DNA of 9,101 nt from an uncultured Eudoraea sp. (GTDB taxonomy: Bacteria; Bacteroidota; Bacteroidia; Flavobacteriales; Flavobacteriaceae), in NCBI GenBank assembly GCA_905479615.1, contig CAJQNH010000137.1:1-9101 (forward strand), written 5' to 3'. Both the position numbers and the translations under genes were made by a program. Shown here one piece after another: positions 1 to 6,684 of the stretch (position 1 is the first letter of the stretch; every line of letters starts with the position of its first letter). A model generated the notes under the pieces. The model made no database searches. It had not been told where the DNA came from and was given only the letters and a program-made list of their open reading frames with translations.

Positions 1-284
1 GTAAATGTGAGCCCAAAGGTCTCGCACATATTTAACCAGGCAGCACCGTCGTAAAAGTATAAACATTGCTCGTCTGTGTTATAGATAATAGCACCCTGGG
101 AAGGCACAATGCTGTTCATTTGAGAGGTGTTAATTCTTGTAATGACCAATACCCTGTTTGAACTTTCCAACTCCAAAACAGAGGATGCGTCAATATTTTG
201 CGGATTATCACCAATTTTAATCTGAGCTGAAAGAACGCTGCAAAGGGAAAAACTTACCAGGGCTATAAGGAATTTCATTTTCAT
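1..284 (-). CDS. Exported surface-type protein, N-terminal fragment (runs off left edge)
   Basis: Reading the minus strand from the ATG ending at 284 gives 94 codons with no stop to the window edge, so the gene is partial. The protein opens MKMKFLIALVSFSLCSVLSAQ, a clear signal peptide with likely cleavage after Ala at about residue 20. The mature part starts IKIGDNPQNID, then SSVLELES, GAIIYNTDE and YFYDGAAW. From memory, this pattern is common at the N-terminus of exported Flavobacteriia proteins of varied downstream architecture, so family membership says little about function. A second in-frame ATG at 278 gives a product two residues shorter and is equally possible. The gene is divergent from the next gene. 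Function is unknown; anchoring or sorting signals would be in the missing C-terminus. Confidence 0.8.
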   Translation of the reverse strand, partial: MKMKFLIALVSFSLCSVLSAQIKIGDNPQNIDASSVLELESSNRVLVITRINTSQMNSIVPSQGAIIYNTDEQCLYFYDGAAWLNMCETFGLTF

Positions 285-410
285 TTTGGCATGTTTTAGG
301 TTACCTTAAATGTTTTGTTTTGACCATTTTACCATACTTTTAAAGACAATAAAATTGTTAAGGTACATTAGATATAAATCTCTTTAATATTCTCGTACAT
401 TGGGGACTAA

Positions 411-418
411 CAAAAATA
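411..418 (-). promoter_or_regulatory. Candidate Bacteroidota -7 box for the leftward gene
   Basis: On the minus strand this reads TATTTTTG, an exact match to the Bacteroidota -7 consensus TAnnTTTG. No TTG is found 17-23 nt upstream of it on that strand, so the -33 half is missing or degenerate. It would give a leader of about 120 nt for the gene starting at 284, which is long. It is a weak call in AT-rich DNA. Confidence 0.3.
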
Positions 419-509
419 GAATTATATCCACATTTAGCTAACTTTATACTCCAAAATACTTGATTATAGGGTAAAAGGATGAGTTGTATGGTAAAACGAT
501 CCAATTTAT

Positions 510-540
510 CTGATATGACTGCATTTATTATGCAAATCAG
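510..540. repeat. Imperfect inverted repeat, possible operator
   Basis: The left arm is CTGAT, a 5-nt insert, then TGCAT. The right arm is ATGCA, one A, then ATCAG. The inner TGCAT/ATGCA arms flank a 5-nt TTATT loop and the outer CTGAT/ATCAG arms also pair, leaving an asymmetric internal loop. There is no following T-tract, so it is not a terminator. It lies about 125 nt upstream of the first CarboxypepD_reg gene and could be a regulator site or chance. Confidence 0.25.
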
Positions 541-663
541 GCTTTGATTTTTAGGCTGAGCGTGAAGAAATTAACAAAAGTTTAATGGCGCCAGATTTTT
601 TTATGACAAGAACATACATTTTCTTTATAAATTAGAGCATTCTTTAAACAAGCACAGTTACCT

Positions 664-1416
664 ATGAAGTTTAAACTACTTTTTATTTTATCACTATTTT
701 GTATAGCTATAGCTACTTCTCAGGGCGATGAGCGAATTATTCTACGTGGTAAGGTCCTTTACAGAAATGTAAACGTTCCCAATGAAAATGTAATTAATAG
801 TACTTCTCAAAGGGCAACCATAACAAATGATAATGGTGAATTCTCTATCAGGGTAAAACTAGATGATGAAATAGTTTTTACTTCTATAAACTATCAAATT
901 GAAGTTGTAAAAATAACTCAGAAAATATTGGATAATAACCGTCTGGTGGTCGAGGTTAACGAGAAGGTAACTCAACTTGATGAAGTTGTGGTGAGTCCGG
1001 AGAATCAAAAGAAATTCCTCGAACTGCAAAATGAAGAATTTAAAAAGTTTGAATATGAGACCGACCAGACCACCGAAGTTGTAAATATTGCCAATGACAA
1101 AATAACGCGGGGTATAATGACAGATGGGATTAATTTTGTAAACATATTTAAGGCCCTGGTGAATACCAAAAAGGATGAAACTGCTGAGGATAAAAAACCA
1201 TTAAAAGTTAGCGAAGTATTGCGTTTGGTTTATGACGATGAATTTTTTGTGATAGATCTGAACATACCTCAGGATCAGATAGACGCCTTTTTGATCTATT
1301 GTGATGAAAAAATACCCCCTCGCTCCTTAATGCAAAAAGACAATGAATTTGAACTCATTGATTTTCTGGTGACTCAAAGTAATATTTTTTTAAAACAGAT
1401 GAATGCCGAGGAATAA
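664..1416 (+). CDS. Exported CarboxypepD_reg-like domain protein (first paralog)
   Basis: A 250-residue protein with a signal peptide (about residues 1-20, MKFKLLFILSLFCIAIATSQ). It then has a carboxypeptidase-regulatory-like (CarboxypepD_reg-like, transthyretin-type beta sandwich) domain at about residues 25-110. Marks are LRGKV, then STSQRATITNDNGEF, and LDEVVV at 105-110. In TonB-dependent SusC-type receptors this domain precedes a plug and barrel, but here no barrel follows. Instead there is a polar stretch and a conserved C-terminal block (about 205-247, with VIDLNIP and FLIYC) shared with the next gene. Location is probably periplasm or envelope; no enzymatic residues are recognised. 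It overlaps the next gene by 14 nt, indicating co-transcription and likely translational coupling. The domain assignment is firm; the role is unknown. Confidence 0.85.
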   Translation: MKFKLLFILSLFCIAIATSQGDERIILRGKVLYRNVNVPNENVINSTSQRATITNDNGEFSIRVKLDDEIVFTSINYQIEVVKITQKILDNNRLVVEVNEKVTQLDEVVVSPENQKKFLELQNEEFKKFEYETDQTTEVVNIANDKITRGIMTDGINFVNIFKALVNTKKDETAEDKKPLKVSEVLRLVYDDEFFVIDLNIPQDQIDAFLIYCDEKIPPRSLMQKDNEFELIDFLVTQSNIFLKQMNAEE

Positions 1417-2182
1417 GAAATTTTTCCTGATTTTTTTTCTGGTTGTAATAAATGCTTCTGCACAATCTTTTTTTTTCAAGTTAGAAGGAAAAGTCACCAA
1501 TGTAAATAAAGGTGTTTCCGATGTTCATGTTATGAATACCTCTGCCAATAGAGCGACTATTACCGATGCAGAGGGTTTTTTTTCAATTTCTGCTAAACTT
1601 AATGACACCATCTTGTTTTCTGCAGTTCAGTTTAAACGCAAGACCCTGGTGGTGTCCAGAGCAATGCTGGAAAGCAGTTCTATAAATGTACCATTAGAGG
1701 AATTTATTAATGAATTGGATGAAGTGGTCGTCCGGCCTTATAGCCTCTCAGGAGACCTTAGCAGGGATATGAATAGTTTAAATACAGAAAAAGTTTATGT
1801 GGCATCTACCTTAGGACTGCCCAATGCCTACGTAAAACCAATAACCCAGGCGGAACGTAAGCTTAATGAAGCAACCACAGGAGGTGGATTAGTACCTTTG
1901 AACCCTATTATGAATGCCATTTCCGGAAGAACAAAATACCTAAAAAGAGTATTGGCTTCGCAAGAAAAATATGCTCGCACAATTAGGGTGAGGGAGTATT
2001 ATGCCGATTCTTTGTTTGTGAAGTATCTAAAAATACCAGAGAACAAAATAGAGGACTTCATGTATTTTTGCGAAGTGGATACTGATTTTAGTGCTGTAGT
2101 AGACAGTCACGATAAACTTAAAATCTGGGAGTTCCTTAAATTGCGCAGCACTGCCTATTTAAATGAGGGCGAAGAAGAGTAA
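1403..2182 (+). CDS. Exported CarboxypepD_reg-like domain protein (second paralog)
   Basis: A 259-residue paralog of the preceding gene. The N-terminus MPRNKKFFLIFFLVVINASA is a signal peptide with cleavage probably after Ala20. The CarboxypepD_reg-like domain occupies about residues 26-110, with NTSANRATITDAEGFF at 45-60 and LDEVVV at 105-110. Both motifs sit at the same residue numbers as in the upstream gene. The C-terminal block (KYLKIPENKIEDFMYFC, about 209-225) also matches, so the two are full-length homologs that have diverged greatly. The middle (about 111-195) differs. There is no barrel, membrane helix or recognisable active site after the signal peptide. The start overlaps the upstream stop region by 14 nt, and starting there keeps the signal peptide intact. 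The early coding region carries T-tracts of 8, 9 and 8 bases. Function is unknown. Confidence 0.85.
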   Translation: MPRNKKFFLIFFLVVINASAQSFFFKLEGKVTNVNKGVSDVHVMNTSANRATITDAEGFFSISAKLNDTILFSAVQFKRKTLVVSRAMLESSSINVPLEEFINELDEVVVRPYSLSGDLSRDMNSLNTEKVYVASTLGLPNAYVKPITQAERKLNEATTGGGLVPLNPIMNAISGRTKYLKRVLASQEKYARTIRVREYYADSLFVKYLKIPENKIEDFMYFCEVDTDFSAVVDSHDKLKIWEFLKLRSTAYLNEGEEE

Positions 2183-2192
2183 TTTTTACCCA

Positions 2193-2208
2193 TGGCACGA
2201 ATCTTGCA
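2193..2208 (+). promoter_or_regulatory. Sigma-54 (RpoN) -24/-12 promoter upstream of the DUF6702 gene
   Basis: TGGCACG (2193-2199), four spacer bases, then TTGCA (2204-2208) match the classical sigma-54 consensus TGGCACG-N4-TTGCW at every specified base. With GG at -25/-24 and GC at -13/-12, transcription would begin at about 2219, essentially at the A of the ATG at 2220, giving a leaderless or nearly leaderless mRNA. It sits in the 37-nt gap after the second paralog, so it would let the DUF6702 and M1 genes be expressed apart from the upstream pair. An activator site would be expected inside the upstream gene; I cannot identify one. Confidence 0.6.
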
Positions 2209-2219
2209 AAAATTAAATT

Positions 2220-2741
2220 ATGAAACTACTTAAAACACTTCTTTTACGATATAGTGTCATATTAATTCTAGTACCTCTTTTTGCATTTACACTTATGCAT
2301 AAGTTTTACGTGAGCGTAACCAATATTCAATATTCAGAAGAGGATAACTCTCTTCAAATTACCAGCCGTATTTTTATTGATGACCTGGAAAATGTGCTGG
2401 AAGAACGCTATGGTGTTGAACTGCAATTGGCTACTGAGAAGGAATCTAAAGAGACAAACTTTTATGTTGAAAAATATATGAGATCTAAATTGGTTTTTAA
2501 GGCAGATGGAAAAGAGAGGGCTTTTTTGTTTTTGGGAAAGAAATACGATAATGATTTAATTGTTTGTTACCTGGAAATTGAGGACATTGATTTGCCTAAA
2601 CTTAAGACTATCGAAGTTGAAAATGATATACTTACAGATATGTTTGAAGAACAACAGAATATAGTCCATTTTAGAGTTAACGGTAAAAAGAAAAGTTTTG
2701 TATTGGTAAAGGGAAATAATAAAGGAATGTTAAACTTGTAA
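2220..2741 (+). CDS. DUF6702 family protein, membrane-anchored or exported
   Basis: A 173-residue protein with a basic start and a hydrophobic segment at about residues 11-26 (YSVILILVPLFAFTLM), acting as signal peptide or membrane anchor. The hallmark HKFYVSVTNIQY follows directly at residue 27, then LQITSRIFIDDLENVL. This pattern is what I recall for DUF6702, a Bacteroidota family of about 160-170 residues without an established function. The rest looks beta-rich and periplasmic, with no evident catalytic motif. The ATG at 2220 is preferred because the next in-frame ATG (residue 26) would delete the export segment. It lies 37 nt after the second paralog and 63 nt before the M1 peptidase gene. 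The sigma-54 element before it suggests separate control. Family assignment rests on motif memory only. Confidence 0.8.
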   Translation: MKLLKTLLLRYSVILILVPLFAFTLMHKFYVSVTNIQYSEEDNSLQITSRIFIDDLENVLEERYGVELQLATEKESKETNFYVEKYMRSKLVFKADGKERAFLFLGKKYDNDLIVCYLEIEDIDLPKLKTIEVENDILTDMFEEQQNIVHFRVNGKKKSFVLVKGNNKGMLNL

Positions 2742-2804
2742 CATTTTGAACTGCAATTAGTTGAAAAATTCTAAATTCGCCAACTCTAATAAGAATTCAA
2801 CTAC

Positions 2805-5114
2805 ATGAAGAAATTAAATTGTTCCCTCACATTCTTATTGTGTTTGACTGTTACTTTGGGTTTTACACAGCAGGAAATTAAAAAAGAAAGAGAACCCGGT
2901 CATTCCAATCAAAGTAAATTTAAACAGCTCTACGAGGAATTTGCAACGCCAAATACATACAGGTCTGCTTCCGGAACTCCGGGTCCTGATTATTATCAGC
3001 AACAGGCAGATTATAAGATAGATCTTAAATTAGACGATAAGAATGCCAAAATTTATGGTGAAGAAACCATTACTTATTTCAATAATTCACCGGATGATTT
3101 AGAATATCTCTGGCTTCAATTAGATCAGAACGTAAGAGCTAAAGATTCAAAGGCTCCGTTGAGAAATGAAAGTGGACTATCCATTGCCTACAGTTCGGAA
3201 AAATTTGTAGAGAAACTTATGCAAAAACCTTTTGAAGGAGGTTTTAATATTGAATTTATCAAAGACGCCAATGGTAAAAGTTTACCATATACTATAAATC
3301 AAACAATGATGCGGATTGATCTTCCGCAGGTACTTAAAAGCGGAAGCCAGGTTTCATTTTCAATAAAGTGGTGGTATAATATTCCTGATCATACCATAGA
3401 CCGCGCCAGATCTGGTTACGAGTACTTTGCCGAAGACGGGAACAGGTCTTATGTGATTGCCCAATTTTTCCCAAGGATGGCTGTTTATAGCGATGTGGAG
3501 GGATGGCAGAATTATCAATTCTGGGGTAAGGGAGAGTTTGCCCTGCCTTTTGGGGATTATGAGGTAAATATCACCGTACCAGCAGATCATATCTTAGATG
3601 CTACCGGTGAATTAACTAACAGGAAAGAAGTATTTTCAAAGGAAATGATGCAGCGATATGAGCAGGCCAAAAAGTCTTATGACAAGCCGGTTTTGATTGT
3701 GACCCAACAGGAGGCGGAGAATGCTGAAAAAGGATTTTCCGAAGATAAAAAGACCTGGAAATTTAAGGCTCAGAATGTCAGGGATTTTGGATTTGCCACT
3801 TCCAGAAAATTTATTTGGGACATGCAAGCCGTTAAAGTTGGGAACAAAGATGTAATGGCTGTTTCCTTATATCCCAAGGAAGGAAATCCGCTATGGGAAG
3901 AATTCTCTACCAGGGCTGTTGCCAGTACTTTAAAATCATATTCAGCGCATACTTTTGATTATCCGTACCATAAAGCAATTTCTGTACATGCCAAAAATCA
4001 GGGAATGGAATATCCTATGATTTGCTGGAATTATGGGAGGCCAGACGAAAACGGAAGCTATTCAGACCGTGTCAAATTTGGGATGATAAGCGTTATTATT
4101 CATGAGGTTGGACATAATTTTTTCCCCATGATCGTCAATTCCGATGAACGTCAGTGGGGATGGATGGACGAAGGTCTTGATACCTTTATGCAGTACATAG
4201 CTGAACAGGAATTTGGAGATGAATTCCCTGAAGTTATCGCCCCAAATAAAGCTTATCCATCCAAAAGGGGAGCTCCTTCAAAGATAGTGCCTTATATGAG
4301 TGGGGATCAATCTACAATATCACCCATAATGTCTAATCCGGAAAATGTATACCAATTGGGGCCTAATGCTTATGGTAAACCTGCTACGGCTTTAAATATT
4401 CTGCGCGAAACTATAATGGGCAAAGAATTATTCGATCATGCCTTCAAGACCTATTCACAAAGGTGGAAATTTAAACATCCTACTCCTGAGGATTTCTTTC
4501 GGACCATGGAAGATGCCTCGGCAGTAGATCTTGACTGGTATTGGAGAAGCTGGTTTTATACCACCGATTATGTGGATATTGGTGTTAAAGGAGTGAAAAA
4601 ATATTATGTCAGCGATAAGCCATCAAAAAAAATGAAGGATTATATGATTTCGAGAGGTCTCACAGAAGCGAGCTTTCCTCCATTGGTATACCTTGTGGAC
4701 GAACAGAGTGAGGATTTTGAAGAAGGACTTAAGGGTAGAGCGCCTATAGAAACTTCACAAACCTTGAAGGAATATATGATGGATAATATGACTGCCCAGG
4801 AGCGTTCTCAGGTTGAAGAACCAAAGTATTTCTATGAGGTTGTTTTTAATAAACCCGGAGGGATACCAATGCCAATAATAGTTGAATATACTTATGCCGA
4901 TGGTTCTATAGAAAATGTCACCTATCCCCCGCAAATTTGGAGGAAAAATGATCAGGAATTTAAACGAGTTATTTCTTCTGAAAAAGAACTTGTTGGAATT
5001 GTTGTAGACCCAAAATCCGAAACTGCAGATATTGATTCAAGTAACAACTCCTGGCCTAAAAAAGAACAGAGATCTGAATTTGAACAGTTTAAACAAGATA
5101 TAAAAGGAAAGTAA
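2805..5114 (+). CDS. Secreted M1-family zinc metallopeptidase (gluzincin aminopeptidase-like)
   Basis: A 769-residue protein with a signal peptide (about residues 1-21, MKKLNCSLTFLLCLTVTLGF), so probably periplasmic or secreted. The zinc site is HEVGH at 433-437 with the third ligand Glu456 in WMDEGLDTF, giving the M1 spacing HExxH-X18-E. The substrate-binding GAMEN-equivalent is GMEYP at 400-404. Tyr523 in AYGKPATAL fits the transition-state tyrosine. An N-terminal beta domain (about 50-280) precedes the catalytic domain (about 340-580); the remaining C-terminus ends in a lysine-rich tail with no type IX sorting domain that I recognise. The expected activity is removal of N-terminal residues from peptides; specificity cannot be read. 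It is the last gene of the cluster, followed 24 nt later by a terminator, and is the only clear enzyme among its exported neighbours. Confidence 0.95.
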   Translation: MKKLNCSLTFLLCLTVTLGFTQQEIKKEREPGHSNQSKFKQLYEEFATPNTYRSASGTPGPDYYQQQADYKIDLKLDDKNAKIYGEETITYFNNSPDDLEYLWLQLDQNVRAKDSKAPLRNESGLSIAYSSEKFVEKLMQKPFEGGFNIEFIKDANGKSLPYTINQTMMRIDLPQVLKSGSQVSFSIKWWYNIPDHTIDRARSGYEYFAEDGNRSYVIAQFFPRMAVYSDVEGWQNYQFWGKGEFALPFGDYEVNITVPADHILDATGELTNRKEVFSKEMMQRYEQAKKSYDKPVLIVTQQEAENAEKGFSEDKKTWKFKAQNVRDFGFATSRKFIWDMQAVKVGNKDVMAVSLYPKEGNPLWEEFSTRAVASTLKSYSAHTFDYPYHKAISVHAKNQGMEYPMICWNYGRPDENGSYSDRVKFGMISVIIHEVGHNFFPMIVNSDERQWGWMDEGLDTFMQYIAEQEFGDEFPEVIAPNKAYPSKRGAPSKIVPYMSGDQSTISPIMSNPENVYQLGPNAYGKPATALNILRETIMGKELFDHAFKTYSQRWKFKHPTPEDFFRTMEDASAVDLDWYWRSWFYTTDYVDIGVKGVKKYYVSDKPSKKMKDYMISRGLTEASFPPLVYLVDEQSEDFEEGLKGRAPIETSQTLKEYMMDNMTAQERSQVEEPKYFYEVVFNKPGGIPMPIIVEYTYADGSIENVTYPPQIWRKNDQEFKRVISSEKELVGIVVDPKSETADIDSSNNSWPKKEQRSEFEQFKQDIKGK

Positions 5115-5138
5115 TAATTCCTCCCGGAAAAATTTTAT

Positions 5139-5169
5139 AGTCCTGATGTAGTACATCAGGACTTTTTTT
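5139..5169 (+). terminator. Rho-independent terminator after the M1 peptidase gene
   Basis: AGTCCTGATGT (5139-5149) pairs perfectly with ACATCAGGACT (5153-5163) around a 3-nt AGT loop. The last T of the stem begins a run of seven T. The 11-bp stem and T-run make this the clearest terminator in the window. It ends the four-gene exported cluster and isolates it from tatA. Confidence 0.93.
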
Positions 5170-5189
5170 ATTTGAAACCTAAACTTCAT

Positions 5190-5197
5190 TATATTTG
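5190..5197 (+). promoter_or_regulatory. Candidate -7 box for tatA
   Basis: TATATTTG is an exact TAnnTTTG. The nearest upstream TTTG (5171-5174) is only 15 nt away, slightly shorter than the usual 17-23. The box ends 4 nt before the ATG at 5202, so transcription would begin at or next to the start codon. It follows a strong terminator, where a new promoter is required, which raises confidence. Confidence 0.5.
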
Positions 5198-5201
5198 TAA
5201 T

Positions 5202-5483
5202 ATGCTTGCGACCGTAGTTTTATTTATAAGTGGAGGAGAAATATTTTTTATCATGTTTATTGTGGTAATGGTATTTGGGGCTGATAAAATTCCAGGAATA
5301 GCCAAAGGACTGGGTAAAGGGATGAGGCAATTAAGAGATGCCACGGATGATATAAAGAAGGAAATTCAAAAAAGCGCAGAAAAACAGGGAATTGACACCA
5401 GTTTTACAGACGATATAAAAAGTGAAATTGAGAAAGTAAAGAAAAATGTTGACGACGTAACCGGTACAATTAAGCGCAAATAA
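5202..5483 (+). CDS. tatA: Twin-arginine translocase subunit TatA/TatE family
   Basis: A 93-residue membrane protein of the Tat pathway, which exports folded proteins across the inner membrane. The N-terminal helix (about residues 5-25) contains FISGGEIFFIMFIVVMVFG, with Glu13 in the polar position seen in this family. The FG hinge at 25-26 and KIP at 29-31 follow, then the amphipathic helix AKGLGKGMRQLRDATDDI (34-51) and a charged, coiled-coil-like tail. This is the normal TatA plan and length. The frame can be extended upstream to a TTG at 5172, but those 10 residues (MKPKLHYICN) are not TatA-like and would place the candidate promoter within the gene, so I start at ATG 5202. TatC is not in the window. 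The stop is 8 nt before the PAP2 gene, suggesting co-transcription. TatA is favoured over TatB by the short tail. Confidence 0.92.
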   Translation: MLATVVLFISGGEIFFIMFIVVMVFGADKIPGIAKGLGKGMRQLRDATDDIKKEIQKSAEKQGIDTSFTDDIKSEIEKVKKNVDDVTGTIKRK

Positions 5484-5491
5484 GTGGAGCT

Positions 5492-6052
5492 ATGCTCAAA
5501 CAGCTTCTGGAATGGGATAAGAGTACATTCTTATATTTAAATAGTCTGGGAACAGAAGGTTTTGATTTATTTTGGGTTGTAGCTACCAATATCTATTCCT
5601 GGATTCCCCTTTATATTTTACTTTTCATACTAATTTTCCTGAAATACCCTAAAAAAGAAGCCCTTTTCATTACATGTACAATAGTCCTGTTGTTAATATG
5701 TGTTTTAGGTCTTACCGATATAACCAAGACTTATTTTGAACGACTCAGGCCTAATAATGACCAAGAAATAAACGCTATTATCAGAGTTTTAAATAATGCA
5801 CCTGGGTATAGTTTCTTTTCAGGCCATGCTTCCTCTTCCTTCTCATTAACTACGATATCTTTTTTATTTCTCAGGAAAAAGGTTTCAATTATTTGGCTGC
5901 TTTTTATTTGGCCTCTTTTATTTGCCTATAGTAGAATTTATGTGGGGGTGCATTACCCTTTAGATATTATTACCGGTGCACTAATAGGCATTCTTTTGGG
6001 CTTTCTGGTTTTCCTGTTTTATCGTAGGTTTATAGAACCCTACATAGTGTAA
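5492..6052 (+). CDS. PAP2-family membrane phosphatase
   Basis: A 186-residue integral membrane protein with all three motifs of the PAP2 / acid phosphatase superfamily: KTYFERLRP (Lys79 to Pro87, the KX6RP motif); SFFSGHAS (about 107-114, the PSGH motif with Phe in place of Pro and His112 as catalytic acid/base); and SRIYVGVHYPLD (147-158, the SRX5HX3D motif with nucleophile His154 and Asp158). About five to six hydrophobic segments fit the usual topology. Likely substrates are lipid phosphates or diphosphates such as undecaprenyl pyrophosphate or phosphatidylglycerophosphate, hydrolysed on the periplasmic face; the sequence does not decide between them. The start lies 8 nt after tatA, so it is probably in the same transcript, although Tat and PAP2 have no known functional link. 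The 3' end overlaps the convergent methyltransferase gene. Confidence 0.92.
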   Translation: MLKQLLEWDKSTFLYLNSLGTEGFDLFWVVATNIYSWIPLYILLFILIFLKYPKKEALFITCTIVLLLICVLGLTDITKTYFERLRPNNDQEINAIIRVLNNAPGYSFFSGHASSSFSLTTISFLFLRKKVSIIWLLFIWPLLFAYSRIYVGVHYPLDIITGALIGILLGFLVFLFYRRFIEPYIV

Positions 6053-6671
6053 GTCCATCTCTGATAGACAATATAACCGTTTCCACTCTTGGATCGTTTT
6101 TTAGTTTTTTATTGTATGCCAGAAGATTCCGGGTTACCATATCTTTTTTATCCAGGGGTTCAACAACTTTGCCAGACCAGAGGACATTGTCTGTTAATAT
6201 GATACTTCCCGGTCTTGTCTTTTCAATAACAGCTTCGAAATAGGCATCATACATCTTCTTTTCGGCGTCAATAAAGACCAGATCAAAAACCTGGTCTAAT
6301 TCAGGAATAATTTTTAATGCATCACCGGTATGTTGTATTATTTTATCACCAAATTCACTAAAGTCAAAAAATTTGCGCTGTATCTCCGAAAGTTCTTCAT
6401 TGATGTCTATAGTATGCAATAACCCATCATTTGTCAACCCTTCTGCAAGGCATATTGCTGAATATCCCGTGTATGTGCCAATTTCCAAAATTCTACCGGG
6501 TTGAATCAACTTAGAAAGCATACTAAGAACCCTGCCCTGATAATGACCTGTAATCATTCTGGGTTGCACTACCTTTAAATGTGTCTCACGGGTTAATTCA
6601 CGCAGAATATCGGGCTCATTTTGAGAATGAAGTGAAATATAGTTTTCTAGAGCCTCCGGAAGAAAATGCAT
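6030..6671 (-). CDS. SAM-dependent O-methyltransferase (Methyltransf_3 / COMT-like)
   Basis: A 213-residue class I methyltransferase of the small, metal-dependent caffeoyl-CoA/catechol O-methyltransferase type. Seen in order: PRMITGHYQGRVLSML (38-52), typical of bacterial members; motif I ILEIGTYTGYSA (61-72) for S-adenosylmethionine; acidic HTIDI (86-90) after strand 2; GDALKIIPEL (116-125); and LVFIDAEKKMY (131-141). Asp135, Asp161 and Asn162 (TDNVLWSGKV) correspond to the divalent-metal ligands of the family. Length is normal and the protein has no signal peptide, so it is cytosolic. The acceptor is unknown: catechols, phenolics or a modified tRNA base (TrmR-type) are all possible for this family. 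It is divergent from the GNAT gene, and its last 23 nt overlap the PAP2 gene on the other strand. Confidence 0.93.
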   Translation of the reverse strand: MHFLPEALENYISLHSQNEPDILRELTRETHLKVVQPRMITGHYQGRVLSMLSKLIQPGRILEIGTYTGYSAICLAEGLTNDGLLHTIDINEELSEIQRKFFDFSEFGDKIIQHTGDALKIIPELDQVFDLVFIDAEKKMYDAYFEAVIEKTRPGSIILTDNVLWSGKVVEPLDKKDMVTRNLLAYNKKLKNDPRVETVILSIRDGLTLCRVL

Positions 6672-6684
6672 AAATCCTTTTTGG

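Larger units (their letters stand above)
285..663. other. 379-nt intergenic region between divergent genes
   Basis: This is the only gap over 300 nt. It separates a minus-strand and a plus-strand gene and so should hold both promoters. I see an exact TAnnTTTG box facing left (411-418), an imperfect inverted repeat (510-540) and a 22-codon open frame (479-547) without independent support. For the rightward gene I find no exact TAnnTTTG; the nearest is TACATTTT at 615-622, one base off and without a good TTG partner. No RNA gene or terminator is evident. Confidence 0.6.

Noticed and set aside
586..600. A possible second sigma-54 site, TGGCGCC then AGAT then TTTTT, before the first paralog.
   Set aside because: The -12 GC is replaced by TT and two bases of the -24 half differ from consensus, so the key dinucleotide is missing.
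2416..2758. A 13-nt direct repeat TTGAACTGCAATT at 2416-2428 and 2746-2758.
   Set aside because: A single shared 13-mer in a 9-kb AT-rich window is within what chance gives, one copy is in coding sequence, and the flanks do not match.
3360..3827. Open frames on the minus strand at 3360-3590 and 3636-3827.
   Set aside because: They lie entirely within the M1 peptidase coding region, lack recognisable domains and have no supporting start context.
5172..5201. An N-terminal extension of TatA from a TTG codon.
   Set aside because: The added residues do not fit TatA architecture and overlap the promoter box and the sequence just after the terminator; ATG 5202 is better.
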